Of a stretch of 20,139 bases of DNA, positions 7,207 through 14,797 are shown one piece after another. This DNA comes from Butyrivibrio sp. UBA3740. GTDB taxonomy: Bacteria > Bacillota > Clostridia > Lachnospirales > Lachnospiraceae. The notes under the pieces were generated by a model, which did no database searches, was not told where the DNA came from, and worked only from the letters and a program-made list of their open reading frames with translations. The translations under genes and the position numbers were made by a program. Location of the stretch: positions 1 to 20,139 of the forward strand of contig DFGW01000125.1 of assembly GCA_002372465.1 (NCBI GenBank), written 5' to 3'. Position 1 is the stretch's first letter. Every line of letters starts with the position of its first letter.

Positions 7207-7896
7207 CTATAATCCCAGTTCAGCCTTCCTTTTCTCAAGGCGAGTATCTATAATGTCTTTCAGATAAGTTATTACCTTAGTACAGGTTTCTTCGTTTATT
7301 CCTATTTCCTCCCTTAAGCACACCTTGGCATGTACAGAGTTACGACTCTTTCTGATAAAATGGGCCTTTTCACTTGGCTCCATCCAATCCGGTCTTTCAA
7401 TCTCCTTAATCTGATCAATGTATACACTCAGAAACTCACATTTTTTTCCATTGATTTCATATGGTTCCTCAAAATAGTTTTTACCGTCTATTTCTGAAAG
7501 CCAATCCAACAAAAATGCTTCCAATACAGATCCTGCAAGAATCAGTGTGGCCTTATATGCCCCTGATGAAAAGCAAGAATCAAGCTCTTTTATATCTTCC
7601 TTCATAGAAGTATAAAGATGCTGGAAATCTGAATAAAGAAACTCTGTTGCGCTTATTGATAGCTTCTTTACTTCCTCTGTCTTATAGTTCATAGCCATAA
7701 GATATTTATAATATGCAAGCAATCTCTTCCTCATCGCATACTTATTTTGAGGTGCATTTGATTTCTTTATTTCTACTTCTATAGGTTCCCCATTAAGCTC
7801 GATTATATATTCAACCGACGTGTTGCTCTCCTTTTCTTTTTCTTCATTATCAGCCACTGCCTTTTTTAACGATTCCCAATCAATACTATTCATCAT
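7207..7896 (-). CDS. HEPN-like protein of unknown function (229 aa)
   Basis: The N-terminal 50 residues are charged and poorly structured. Residues about 55-225 are helical. The phrase SGAYKATLILAGSVLEAFLL (111-130) followed by RKSRNSVHA (182-190) is the pattern of HEPN-like families: a helix for a small dimer and an R-N-x-x-H motif, here R182/R185/N186/H189. HEPN proteins are often RNases in toxin-antitoxin or defence systems, but many relatives with RNxxH are not proven nucleases, so activity is open. The ATG overlaps the TGA of the upstream gene by 4 bp, so the pair is translationally coupled. The gene ends 12 bp from the shared terminator. It is a cargo gene, noticeably AT-richer than the Tad operon. 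Confidence 0.6.
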   Translation of the reverse strand: MMNSIDWESLKKAVADNEEKEKESNTSVEYIIELNGEPIEVEIKKSNAPQNKYAMRKRLLAYYKYLMAMNYKTEEVKKLSISATEFLYSDFQHLYTSMKEDIKELDSCFSSGAYKATLILAGSVLEAFLLDWLSEIDGKNYFEEPYEINGKKCEFLSVYIDQIKEIERPDWMEPSEKAHFIRKSRNSVHAKVCLREEIGINEETCTKVITYLKDIIDTRLEKRKAELGL

Positions 7897-8846
7897 TTAA
7901 CCCTTTCATTTATCTTCCTTACCATAGTCATCATTGGTCTCTCAGCCCAATCCTCTATAATCGTAAGATCCCCATTCTGAATAATATGCATAACTCGCTC
8001 AAACAGGGGTCTATCGCCCACCATTAATTCATATTCTCCCATCACATTTCCTACAAGCTTGGCTATAGTAAATGAATCAGGAAGTTTACTCATTTCAGTA
8101 TATATGAAACTATCCAGGAAATCCTCCGGCAAACTGACAAGATTTCCACTTACCATTAATCTCATAGAAGAATTTTCTTTTTGCAGCTCTTTCCACCTTT
8201 CAGAATATGCTTTTATCTGTCCTTCAGATAAGTCCTTCTCTAGCGACAGAGCCCCGAAATAATGCTCCGGTCCAAGCATCCCAGTTCCACGATAGAAACT
8301 TCTTCCTAGCCAATAATTAGGCGGAATATAAACAGCACTTACTTTTGTATAATATTTCTGCTTATCAAGAAAACTCATAAGCCAATAAAAAGCATTTAAC
8401 TCATCTGGTGCACTACTATACCATATCCGTATAGAAGCCCCTTCCTTTAATGCTTTCCTCAGCTCTCTTAAATACTTCTGATTCTTCTTTTTTAAATCAC
8501 TAACCCATTCATCTGCCAGATTTCCATGCTTATCAGCAGGGTACATTTTGCTGATAGACTCATGCAGATACTGATATCTTTTATCTCCGGGGATCTTTTC
8601 AGATATGTCGCCAAAAGCCAGATCATATTCAAAACATAGAATATCCGAAGATTTTCCACCTATAGGACGACTATTATTCCATTTCTCAATTTCTTTCTCA
8701 TTATGTTTCTTAATTTGCTCGCTTGGCAAGCCATAGTCCTTTTCCTCAGATAAAAGCCATGCCTTGGGATACTCTCCTATCCCTGTATATTGTGCGACCT
8801 TCAAACTGCCCTGAGTACTTGGGCTGAATGCAATCTCTTTTTTCAA
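7893..8846 (-). CDS. DUF1835/DUF3658-like protein (317 aa), partner of the HEPN-like gene
   Basis: I chose the TTG at 8846 because a perfect AGGAGG lies six bases before it (8853-8858), and the protein then opens MKKEIAFSPSTQGSLKVAQ, close to the start I remember for DUF1835 proteins. The alternative ATG at 8864 (323 aa) would contain that AGGAGG inside its own coding sequence. The N-terminal 200 residues include CFEYDLAFGDI and IRIWYSS segments typical of DUF1835. The C-terminal 70 (LPDSFTIAKLVGNVMGEYEL, then FERVMHIIQNGDL) resemble the winged-helix-like DUF3658. The molecular function of these domains is not established as far as I know. The gene ends in a 4-bp overlap with the HEPN-like gene and has its own promoter, suggesting a two-component unit. 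Confidence 0.6.
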   Translation of the reverse strand: MKKEIAFSPSTQGSLKVAQYTGIGEYPKAWLLSEEKDYGLPSEQIKKHNEKEIEKWNNSRPIGGKSSDILCFEYDLAFGDISEKIPGDKRYQYLHESISKMYPADKHGNLADEWVSDLKKKNQKYLRELRKALKEGASIRIWYSSAPDELNAFYWLMSFLDKQKYYTKVSAVYIPPNYWLGRSFYRGTGMLGPEHYFGALSLEKDLSEGQIKAYSERWKELQKENSSMRLMVSGNLVSLPEDFLDSFIYTEMSKLPDSFTIAKLVGNVMGEYELMVGDRPLFERVMHIIQNGDLTIIEDWAERPMMTMVRKINERVK

Positions 8847-8891
8847 TTCGAGCCTCCTAATCATCTAAACCTCAGAGTCCATCTGCTTTTT

Positions 8892-8900
8892 ATTATATCA
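8892..8900 (-). promoter_or_regulatory. Extended -10 promoter of the DUF1835-HEPN unit
   Basis: On the minus strand TGATATAAT gives a perfect TATAAT (8892-8897) with the TGN extension (8898-8900). No good -35 is present 17 bp upstream, normal for extended -10 promoters. Transcription would start near 8885, about 40 nt before the preferred TTG. Confidence 0.55.
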
Positions 8901-9009
8901 TTGAATTTTGGTAGAACCACCATTCTAAGAATATTGTTTTACGAACGATTCAAATATTGGATCCATGCCTCTTCCCACGACAGCATAGGCTGTAATCAAT
9001 GTTAATCAG

Positions 9010-9231
9010 CTACTTCTTTATTCTTCTTCCGCAAATTGGACAATAGTTGACTTCGATAAAAAAATCCCGTTGTTCCGAAGTCCCCTGGTTAAGTACTACG
9101 ATTCCAAGCTTCTTTGTGTCCGGGTCAATCAAAACCCATATACATTCATCCCCGCCAAATCCAAGCTCAATTTTAGCTGTCAATAAACTTCCTTCATAGT
9201 AATCCTCATGGTTATCACAATATTTGCACAT
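9010..9231 (-). CDS. Small zinc-ribbon-like protein of unknown function (73 aa)
   Basis: The frame reaches back to an ATG at 9249, but the ATG at 9231 has AGGAG eight bases before it and is preferred. The protein opens MCKYCD and ends with NYCPICGRRIKK, two CxxC pairs that would bind one zinc ion, framing a central beta-rich region. Such short CxxC...CPxCG proteins are common on phages and mobile elements and are usually unassigned. It lies alone between two minus-strand cargo genes, with about 145 bp to the next gene downstream. No promoter stands out. I cannot name a function. Confidence 0.6.
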   Translation of the reverse strand: MCKYCDNHEDYYEGSLLTAKIELGFGGDECIWVLIDPDTKKLGIVVLNQGTSEQRDFFIEVNYCPICGRRIKK

Positions 9232-9303
9232 AAGCGTTTCTCCTATCACCTATGCCGCCTTAATTGTATTATTGCATCTTACCTGTCCGTTAATCCTCAC
9301 CTA

Positions 9304-9627
9304 TTAAAGAGCCATCATTAGCTCTCTATTCGATACCTTTGTAATTTTGTTCCTGAGCTTCAATTTCTTCTTCTGATACCTGTCATGACTCATGATCTCT
9401 GATACAGCCGGAGCTATATCCTGATCCTTATAACAGAAATGTACATGATATGACCTTCCATCATGACTATGATACAATACCAATCCAGGATACCCTTCTT
9501 TATCAAACTTCTTTATGATCCAATAGTGTCCTGAGTCTACGCTTACGACCTCAGCACTATCTGTATTCCAATCTCTTATCTCAAAATAACCACATGTTAA
9601 TAAGAACTCATCAAACTCTGTAAACAT
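9304..9627 (-). CDS. Hypothetical protein (107 aa), accessory gene
   Basis: Not recognised. The start at 9627 has AAAAGG nine bases upstream; the longer ATG at 9654 (116 aa) has no ribosome site. The protein is soluble, with a mixed alpha/beta middle rich in Tyr, His and Asp (VLYHSHDGRSYHVHFCYKD) and a basic C-terminal helix (YQKKKLKLRNKITK). There is no signal peptide or membrane helix. It is the cargo gene nearest to the broken pilin gene. The upstream 9655-9714 stretch shows no clear promoter. Coding status is supported by length, ribosome site and lack of a better overlapping frame. Confidence 0.5.
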   Translation of the reverse strand: MFTEFDEFLLTCGYFEIRDWNTDSAEVVSVDSGHYWIIKKFDKEGYPGLVLYHSHDGRSYHVHFCYKDQDIAPAVSEIMSHDRYQKKKLKLRNKITKVSNRELMMAL

Positions 9628-9714
9628 ATCTATATACCTTTTATTAGAATGCATATCAAAAAACCAAACCTATAATTACCTACACCCTATCCTTATTCCA
9701 GTGAAAAGAATCCT

Positions 9715-9867
9715 TTAATTTCCACATAAAACATACCTGTGTTTTGCGTTCGGCTTTTCTACAATGATAAGTATTACCTCCACTGTTCCCATTCCGGATT
9801 CATCCTTCCAGAAACTCCTGATTCCTGTTCCAATCTTTTTTCCAATTTTTTTGATCTCGTTTAACAT
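9715..9867 (-). pseudogene. flp: Truncated Flp/Tad major pilin gene (5' end intact, 3' end replaced)
   Basis: Too short to be listed by most gene finders. The ATG at 9867 has a strong GGAGGAG (9873-9879) and follows tadC in the same direction. The product begins as a Flp prepilin: a basic leader, then DESG followed by MGTVEVILIIV, where cleavage after Gly25 puts Glu at +5, the Flp/type IV rule. Flp pilins then continue through a long hydrophobic helix. Here the sequence changes after Val36 (codon at 9760-9762) to EKPNAKHRYVLCGN and stops at 9715. The hydrophobic run of about seven residues cannot span a membrane, so the product should not assemble. The change of sequence marks a junction with foreign DNA rather than a simple frameshift. 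Confidence 0.75.
9724..9733. repeat. Second copy of ACATAAAACA, next to the pilin junction
   Basis: ACATAAAACA occurs here and at 640-649 in the same orientation; each is followed by a similar TGTTTTT or TGTGTTTTG tract. This copy is about 25-35 bp inside the foreign side of the pilin junction, where a recombinase binding site at an element end would be expected. It is a short AT-rich match, so chance is possible. Confidence 0.3.
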
Positions 9868-9912
9868 TTTTTCTCCTCCGTTTTCTTTTTAAATTATTAG
9901 TTTTCTGGCTTA

Positions 9913-11379
9913 TCAAAAAGCCATATAGGCGGGTATCATTATGACCACCATAACGATGACCAGCATTATTATCATTGGAAGAAGAAGCTTTGTTCCCGCT
10001 TCTTCTCCGGCTTTTCTGGCCTTATCCATTCTTTCCTCAAAGGCCATTTTTGATTCTTCCTGCAAAAGAGCTAAAAGCTCACTGTTTCCCTTTCTCAGGT
10101 TTTGGGATAAAAGCGTCACAAGCCTTGTGTACTGCTGCCCTCCGCACTTTATTCCAAGCCTTTCATAGACTTCTCCCTCGGATTCTCCGGCAGCAAGCTC
10201 CCTGCTGGCTCGTTGCACCTCCTCATACAGATATCTCTTTTCCTCCCCAGCCTTTTTCTTCTTCTCATAGGAGGACGAGAGCTTCTGGAAAATATTTCGT
10301 ATGGTCATTCCTGCTCCCATGTAAAGCACCAGCTGGGAAACGAACTGGGGATAGTCTGAGAGCATCTGGCTGTTTCGCTGTTCCATGGCCTTTTTAAGCT
10401 CCTTGTCTTTAAAGACGTATGAGGCAGCTGCGCCAATCAATGTAAGGACCAGAAGCATCAGACTGTTATCAGTCTTTTTCTCAGACCAGAGCAGTTCTTT
10501 TCCTTCGTAGGATGCGGGAAGTTTTATGCTCTCTTTGGTCCTGGACTCTTCGTCCTCCTTAATGAGCATCTTTTTGATCTCCCGATAGGCTGTCTCCGCC
10601 TTTGTGTACTTCCTTGGAAGAATATTTGCTGCAAACTCCTGCTGCCACCTCATATCCTCATAGCTATATATAGCCGTAAGGCCAATCAGTACCCCCTCTT
10701 TTGGAATAGCATCTTCAACCAGCGCCCCGTCAAAGTGCATCACCTCATAGTTATCCAGCTTCCAGCTGATCTGGAAGGGATAACCGGGGATAGACTCAAC
10801 AAGGTTAAGGTCACTGACCACCCTGTCAAATCTCTCATTATCCTTAAGGACTATCTTTTCCAGCAGATCCGATGCCTCATCAAAGAGCTCATCTGCTTCG
10901 TCCTTTGTATAAACCCTGTTCCGAACAGGCAGAGAATAATTTATAAGCTCCTCGCCGGTTTCGTCCCTGGCCACCAGGTCAAGTTCATACTCCCTCTCCC
11001 CAAAAGCTCCCCTTTCTATGGCGCCTTCCTTGGTGATGTGGCTGCTTTGTCCTGCACTGAGGCACATCATAATAGACAGAAGACTTCCAGCCGTGGCCAT
11101 TAAAAGAACGATGCTTATTTTCCTTATGAAGTACTCTGTCTCGGCATTATCCAGGTCTTTTCGCTGCTGAAGCGTTCCAAGAAAGAAACGTATCTTTTCC
11201 CCGGAAAAACTCTTTACCCTGCCCCGGATCTTGCGGTAGATAAAAAGAGACATCTTTAAAAACACGCGGTCTATGCCGCTTTCCTCCATGCCTTCAGGGA
11301 GCCTTAATTCTCTGGACACAAGGAAAAGAACTATTTCCGCCACCGGGAATATCAGATATAAAAAGATCATCTTAGACAT
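9913..11379 (-). CDS. tadC: TadC-like inner-membrane pilus assembly protein with large extracytoplasmic insert (488 aa)
   Basis: Platform protein of the Tad/Flp pilus machine, GspF/PilC family. Predicted membrane helices lie at about 4-21, 89-108, 307-322 and 465-487. Residues about 340-460 are the cytoplasmic T2SSF domain (SDYPQFVSQLVLYMGAGMTI is its typical opening). Between helices two and three sits a soluble insert of about 195 residues (110-305) absent from ordinary TadC proteins of about 300 aa. The ATG overlaps the end of tadB by 8 bp. It precedes the broken pilin by 45 bp. I assign TadC by position after TadB and by the T2SSF fold; the insert function is unknown. Confidence 0.8.
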   Translation of the reverse strand: MSKMIFLYLIFPVAEIVLFLVSRELRLPEGMEESGIDRVFLKMSLFIYRKIRGRVKSFSGEKIRFFLGTLQQRKDLDNAETEYFIRKISIVLLMATAGSLLSIMMCLSAGQSSHITKEGAIERGAFGEREYELDLVARDETGEELINYSLPVRNRVYTKDEADELFDEASDLLEKIVLKDNERFDRVVSDLNLVESIPGYPFQISWKLDNYEVMHFDGALVEDAIPKEGVLIGLTAIYSYEDMRWQQEFAANILPRKYTKAETAYREIKKMLIKEDEESRTKESIKLPASYEGKELLWSEKKTDNSLMLLVLTLIGAAASYVFKDKELKKAMEQRNSQMLSDYPQFVSQLVLYMGAGMTIRNIFQKLSSSYEKKKKAGEEKRYLYEEVQRASRELAAGESEGEVYERLGIKCGGQQYTRLVTLLSQNLRKGNSELLALLQEESKMAFEERMDKARKAGEEAGTKLLLPMIIMLVIVMVVIMIPAYMAF

Positions 11380-12136
11380 GAATGTTCACTATCCTTTCTG
11401 ACAGCAAATAGGCAAAAACATAGAAACCCATGCACACTGTCATGAGCAGCACTCCAAAAAGATTGTGGTAAAGCGGGGCGAAAAACCCTGAACTTGTGAT
11501 ACTTATATAGAAGATGATGAAGAAGGGAACCATGTTCATTATCCTTGCTTCCATCCTTTTTGCGCTGATCAGCACATCGATCTCTTTTTCCACATCCATT
11601 TTCTGGGAAATTACCGTGATGGTCTTTCCCATAATGTCCGTCATGTTTCCCCCGCTTCTTTTTGCCACGGCGAAAACCTCTGCAAAATCCTGGATGTCTG
11701 AATTTCCTGTTTCTTTCCCCATTTTGAAAATGAGTTTTTCTATGGGAACATTGTTTTTTATTCCTTTTTTGATCCTGGTAAGCTCTCCTGTTATAAGGGA
11801 TTTCTTGCCATACAAAAGCTCCATATCCCTGGTTGCCTCGAAAAAAGCATTCTCCACGGAATATCCCGCCTTCATGCCCGTAAGGACTGATGCTATGGCA
11901 TCTCTGAACTGAATGCCGATTAGCCTTGTATCCCTCTCAAGCTGTCTCTTTTTCTGATAAACAAACCAGGGCAGACAGATTGGCATTAGTATCCCCACTG
12001 CTATCCAGGAATCGTAAAAGAGCCTTCCAAACAAAAGAGCTATTAGCGCTCCCTGGGCAAACAGTGGTCCGTCACGAAGGCTCGGCCGGAAGTCTAAGAC
12101 CTGCTGCCAGAAGTTTTTCAGTAGCTTTAAGTTCAC
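11372..12136 (-). CDS. tadB: TadB-like inner-membrane pilus assembly protein (254 aa)
   Basis: Second T2SSF-family platform protein. The start is GTG at 12136 with GGAGG upstream. Helices at about 28-60 form an N-terminal hairpin, residues about 75-200 are the T2SSF domain (IASVLTGMKAGYSVENAFFE and AKRSGGNMTDIM are characteristic), and two helices close the protein at about 203-245. It is thought to form, with TadC, the membrane platform turned by the TadA motor. The reading frame overlaps the 3' end of tadA by 65 bp, unusually long for this operon, although both ends look genuine. Confidence 0.87.
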   Translation of the reverse strand: MNLKLLKNFWQQVLDFRPSLRDGPLFAQGALIALLFGRLFYDSWIAVGILMPICLPWFVYQKKRQLERDTRLIGIQFRDAIASVLTGMKAGYSVENAFFEATRDMELLYGKKSLITGELTRIKKGIKNNVPIEKLIFKMGKETGNSDIQDFAEVFAVAKRSGGNMTDIMGKTITVISQKMDVEKEIDVLISAKRMEARIMNMVPFFIIFYISITSSGFFAPLYHNLFGVLLMTVCMGFYVFAYLLSERIVNIHV

Positions 12137-13319
12137 CTACTTTCCTCCATTTCCCGACAATTTTTTCATTAACAATTCTCTCCTCCTCAAATCGAAACAA
12201 GGGATTGATCCTGATCTTCCCTGTTACCGGATCAAGCTCTTTTTCCAGTTCGCATATCTCAAGGACCTTTCTGGTCCTGTCCCTGAGTCTTCCAAGATGG
12301 ATCACTATATCTATCCCGGAGGCGATCTGGCCCCGGACAGCTGCAAGGGGAATCTCCATTCCCATAAGCACCATGGTCTCGATCCTGGAGAGCATGTCTT
12401 CAGCACTGTTGGAATGTCCGGTGCTCATGGCCATATGACCGGTATTCATTGCCTGCAGCATATCCACGCACTCCTCACCTCTGACTTCCCCCACCACGAT
12501 CCAGTCCGGTCGCATTCGTAGGGATGACTTTATCAGGTCTCTGATACTGATGGGTCTGCAGCCCTCCACGTTGGCATTTCTGGCTTCCATTCTGACAAGA
12601 TTGGGAACTCCCCGGATCTGAAGCTCAGCATTATCTTCAATGCTGATAAGTCTTTGATCCTTGGGGATAAAATCAGATAATGCATTTAGAAATGTAGTCT
12701 TTCCGGAACCTGTACCTCCGGAAATAAAGATGTTATACCCGGCCTTTACAAGGACTTCGATATAACTTTTAAGATATTCAGAAATGGAACCAAGCTGGAT
12801 CAGCCTTTCCATGGTAATTGGGCTGTCCGGGAATCGCCTTATGGTCACCACCGGACCGTTGTTAAGGGCAATGGGACTCATGACAACGTTAACTCTGGAC
12901 CCGTTTTCAAGCCTTGCGTCAACGATTGGTGCGGCTTCGTTTACAACTCTATTGCAGGAAGAAACAATCTGCTGAACCACATCCTCAAGCTTTTGCCTGG
13001 ACTCAAAGCGGCAGTCAGACTTCATGATGACACCGTCCTTTTCAATGAAAATATTATCGGTGCCATTGACCATGATCTCCGTAATGGTGGGATCATCCAC
13101 CAGAGCCTGAAGAACATCCAGCTTTCTGATGGAGTGAAAGATCTGCCTTCGAAGCCACTTCTTATCCTCCATGGAAACCGCCCTGTGCCTCAGCCTTCCG
13201 GTTATTTCCCTGTCGATGAGCTCGTACATCTCCTCATCAGTGATCTCCCTGGAAAAATCCAGAGAGTTTACCACCTGCTCCCTTATGCCGGATTTCAGCT
13301 CTTTCAGATCATGCCCCAA
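12072..13319 (-). CDS. tadA: TadA/CpaF secretion ATPase (415 aa)
   Basis: Hexameric motor ATPase that drives Flp pilus assembly. The start is TTG at 13319, eight bases after AGGAGGT; no in-frame ATG has a better site. Residues about 60-170 form the N-terminal domain with the CpaF hallmark DDPTITEIMVNG. Walker A is GGTGSGKT (201-208), the Asp box is ISIEDNAELQ (225-234), Walker B is around IVVGEVRGEE (274-283) and the His box TGHSNSAEDM follows at 300-309. Length is typical. The start overlaps tadZ and the 3' end overlaps tadB, so the operon is tightly coupled. Confidence 0.95.
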   Translation of the reverse strand: MGHDLKELKSGIREQVVNSLDFSREITDEEMYELIDREITGRLRHRAVSMEDKKWLRRQIFHSIRKLDVLQALVDDPTITEIMVNGTDNIFIEKDGVIMKSDCRFESRQKLEDVVQQIVSSCNRVVNEAAPIVDARLENGSRVNVVMSPIALNNGPVVTIRRFPDSPITMERLIQLGSISEYLKSYIEVLVKAGYNIFISGGTGSGKTTFLNALSDFIPKDQRLISIEDNAELQIRGVPNLVRMEARNANVEGCRPISIRDLIKSSLRMRPDWIVVGEVRGEECVDMLQAMNTGHMAMSTGHSNSAEDMLSRIETMVLMGMEIPLAAVRGQIASGIDIVIHLGRLRDRTRKVLEICELEKELDPVTGKIRINPLFRFEEERIVNEKIVGKWRKVGELKATEKLLAAGLRLPAEPS

Positions 13320-14337
13320 GATTCATTACCTCCTGCCCCTCAGAAAGGAGCGCCTCCACATACCTGTTATAGGAGATTCCCTCCCGGACATCCGGTATCA
13401 TGAACTTGATGGTCCTTGCTATGATCTCCTCATAGCCGTTGTCTCCCAGAGCTTTTGTGTAATTTCCAAGCCTGTAATGGTCTGCGGAGTTGTTCCTTGT
13501 AATGGTATAGACCACATCGCAAAGGCCCAGTATGTCAAAGAACCCGTCAGGATACTCCTTAAGATCCAGAAGAACATATTCATAACCGCCTTCCTTTGCA
13601 AGGAGCTCGATCAGATCCCTGATCTTCTCGAAGTTTATTTCCTTTACCTGCATCGCCGTCCCGGCAGGGCTTATATAATCCAGTCCGTTTTTGTTCTTCC
13701 TTATTCTCTCCAGGTAAAGGCAGAACCTGTCCCTCTCACAATCTGCGAAGAATAGAAGGTCACTTATATCTTCCTCCGGTTCACTGTCAAACATTCCGGG
13801 TAGCGCCGAAAAGCTCTCAAAGCTCAGCATGATAGTCTTATGCTTTTTGGAAAGGCACTCTCCCATCTTCACGATAAGGGAGGTCTGTCCACTGCGGGAG
13901 AGAGGAGTAAAAAAGCCGATGACGTGGCATTTTCCTGCTGCCCCGGCACCCAAAAGCCCTCCAAAACCCTCCGCCCTGCTGGTGCACATATCAAGAACCC
14001 CCTCCGCTATCTGTGCAGCCGGTAAATATTTGCTTATGTGCTTAATATTTCCATCCGGGAAAAGAACTGTCTCCTCCCCCTTCCATTCTCCGGCCTGCTC
14101 ATCAAGTATTATGACGTTTTTAATCTCCCGGTAGTTTCCGCCCCGGATCCTTCCTATAGATTCCTCAGATATCACAAGAAGTGAGATCTCATTTCCCTTA
14201 GAAAACTGCAGAAGCTTTTCCACATCGGTAAATGCATGAAGCTCAAAGGAGAGCTTTAGGTGGTTCCTTAAATATTCCTGCAGTCTTTCGCAGTACATCC
14301 TGTTTCTGTCACATACAGCAAGGATCACTTTACCCAT
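13309..14337 (-). CDS. tadZ: TadZ/CpaE-like protein, receiver-like plus ParA-like ATPase domain (342 aa)
   Basis: Localisation factor of the Tad pilus. ATG 14337 is preferred over one at 14358 because GGAGGTG lies just upstream. Residues 1-110 resemble a response-regulator receiver (VILAVCDRNRMYCERLQEYL start), but no clear phospho-Asp can be assigned. Residues about 135-330 are a MinD/ParA-type fold with a degenerate P-loop at 144-154 (TPLSRSGQTSL, lacking the GKGG/GKT lysines) and YEYVLLDLKEYP as the Walker-B-like strand. Loss of the P-loop lysine is common in TadZ. The start lies inside the last codons of the peptidase gene and the end overlaps tadA by 11 bp. Confidence 0.8.
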   Translation of the reverse strand: MGKVILAVCDRNRMYCERLQEYLRNHLKLSFELHAFTDVEKLLQFSKGNEISLLVISEESIGRIRGGNYREIKNVIILDEQAGEWKGEETVLFPDGNIKHISKYLPAAQIAEGVLDMCTSRAEGFGGLLGAGAAGKCHVIGFFTPLSRSGQTSLIVKMGECLSKKHKTIMLSFESFSALPGMFDSEPEEDISDLLFFADCERDRFCLYLERIRKNKNGLDYISPAGTAMQVKEINFEKIRDLIELLAKEGGYEYVLLDLKEYPDGFFDILGLCDVVYTITRNNSADHYRLGNYTKALGDNGYEEIIARTIKFMIPDVREGISYNRYVEALLSEGQEVMNLGA

Positions 14338-14758
14338 AGACGACACCTCCAAAAACACAGCAGATCAGTGCGCTTACAAGAATAGGTACGGCGAAATGTA
14401 TAGTTTTTTGTTTATTTCTTTTAAGGATCAGGATCGCGAAGGAAATCACACCTGCGACCAGGAAGGATATCAAGATACAGGAAAGAGTATCCTGCATAGA
14501 TAAAAAAGATGCTGCTGACATGAATAGTTTTACATCACCTGCTGCGATACCTCTAAGAAAGTATACCGGAAGCAGGATGAGAAACGCTGCTCCAACCGCT
14601 GTCAGGGATTCAATGAGTCTGTCCGTTCCCTGAAGGAGGGATGCGGATATGCCCGTCAAAAGCCCCGGGATAACCCAGACATTGTAAATCTTGTCCTTGA
14701 ACAGATCTGTAAATACTGCTCCTGACAAGAATAATATTAAAATTGCGACTATAAGAAT
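14330..14758 (-). CDS. tadV: Prepilin peptidase, A24 family, TadV-like (up to 142 aa; unusual start)
   Basis: Aspartic protease that would cleave the Flp prepilin leader. Four or five hydrophobic helices are visible. The two catalytic aspartates are D18 (TDLFKDKIYN; family pattern D...IPN) and D75 (AAGDVKLF; family pattern GxGDVKL). The only standard start is TTG at 14728, which has no ribosome site and would delete helix one. The frame is open ten codons further to an ATT at 14758, directly after a TAG, and AAAGGAG sits at 14762-14768. The upstream codons (ILIVAILILFL) are exactly a first membrane helix, so a non-standard ATT or ATA start is likely. First gene of the Tad operon. Confidence 0.8.
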   Translation of the reverse strand: MLIVAILILFLSGAVFTDLFKDKIYNVWVIPGLLTGISASLLQGTDRLIESLTAVGAAFLILLPVYFLRGIAAGDVKLFMSAASFLSMQDTLSCILISFLVAGVISFAILILKRNKQKTIHFAVPILVSALICCVFGGVVYG

Positions 14759-14761
14759 CTA

Positions 14762-14768
14762 CTCCTTT
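14762..14768 (-). promoter_or_regulatory. Strong ribosome site with no ATG/GTG/TTG start behind it
   Basis: AAAGGAG on the minus strand is followed by TAG ATT CTT ATA GTC in the peptidase frame. In-frame ATT (3 nt away) or ATA (9 nt away) are the only start-like codons before TTG 14728, which is 33 nt downstream. This supports initiation at a rare codon. Confidence 0.5.
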
Positions 14769-14797
14769 CGTTTGCTGTTTTCGAGCTCGCGAGGATG

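Noticed and set aside
7207..7896. Firm assignment of the HEPN-like protein as an active RNase toxin
   Set aside because: The R-N-x-x-H motif is visible, but related non-nuclease families share it and no antitoxin signature is evident in the partner.
9715..9762. Pilin loss by a simple frameshift
   Set aside because: Neither other minus-strand frame downstream of 9757 continues a hydrophobic pilin helix, so replacement of the sequence is the better explanation.
9975..10397. Plus-strand open frame of 140 codons
   Set aside because: It is the mirror of tadC coding sequence, has low-complexity composition and no ribosome site.
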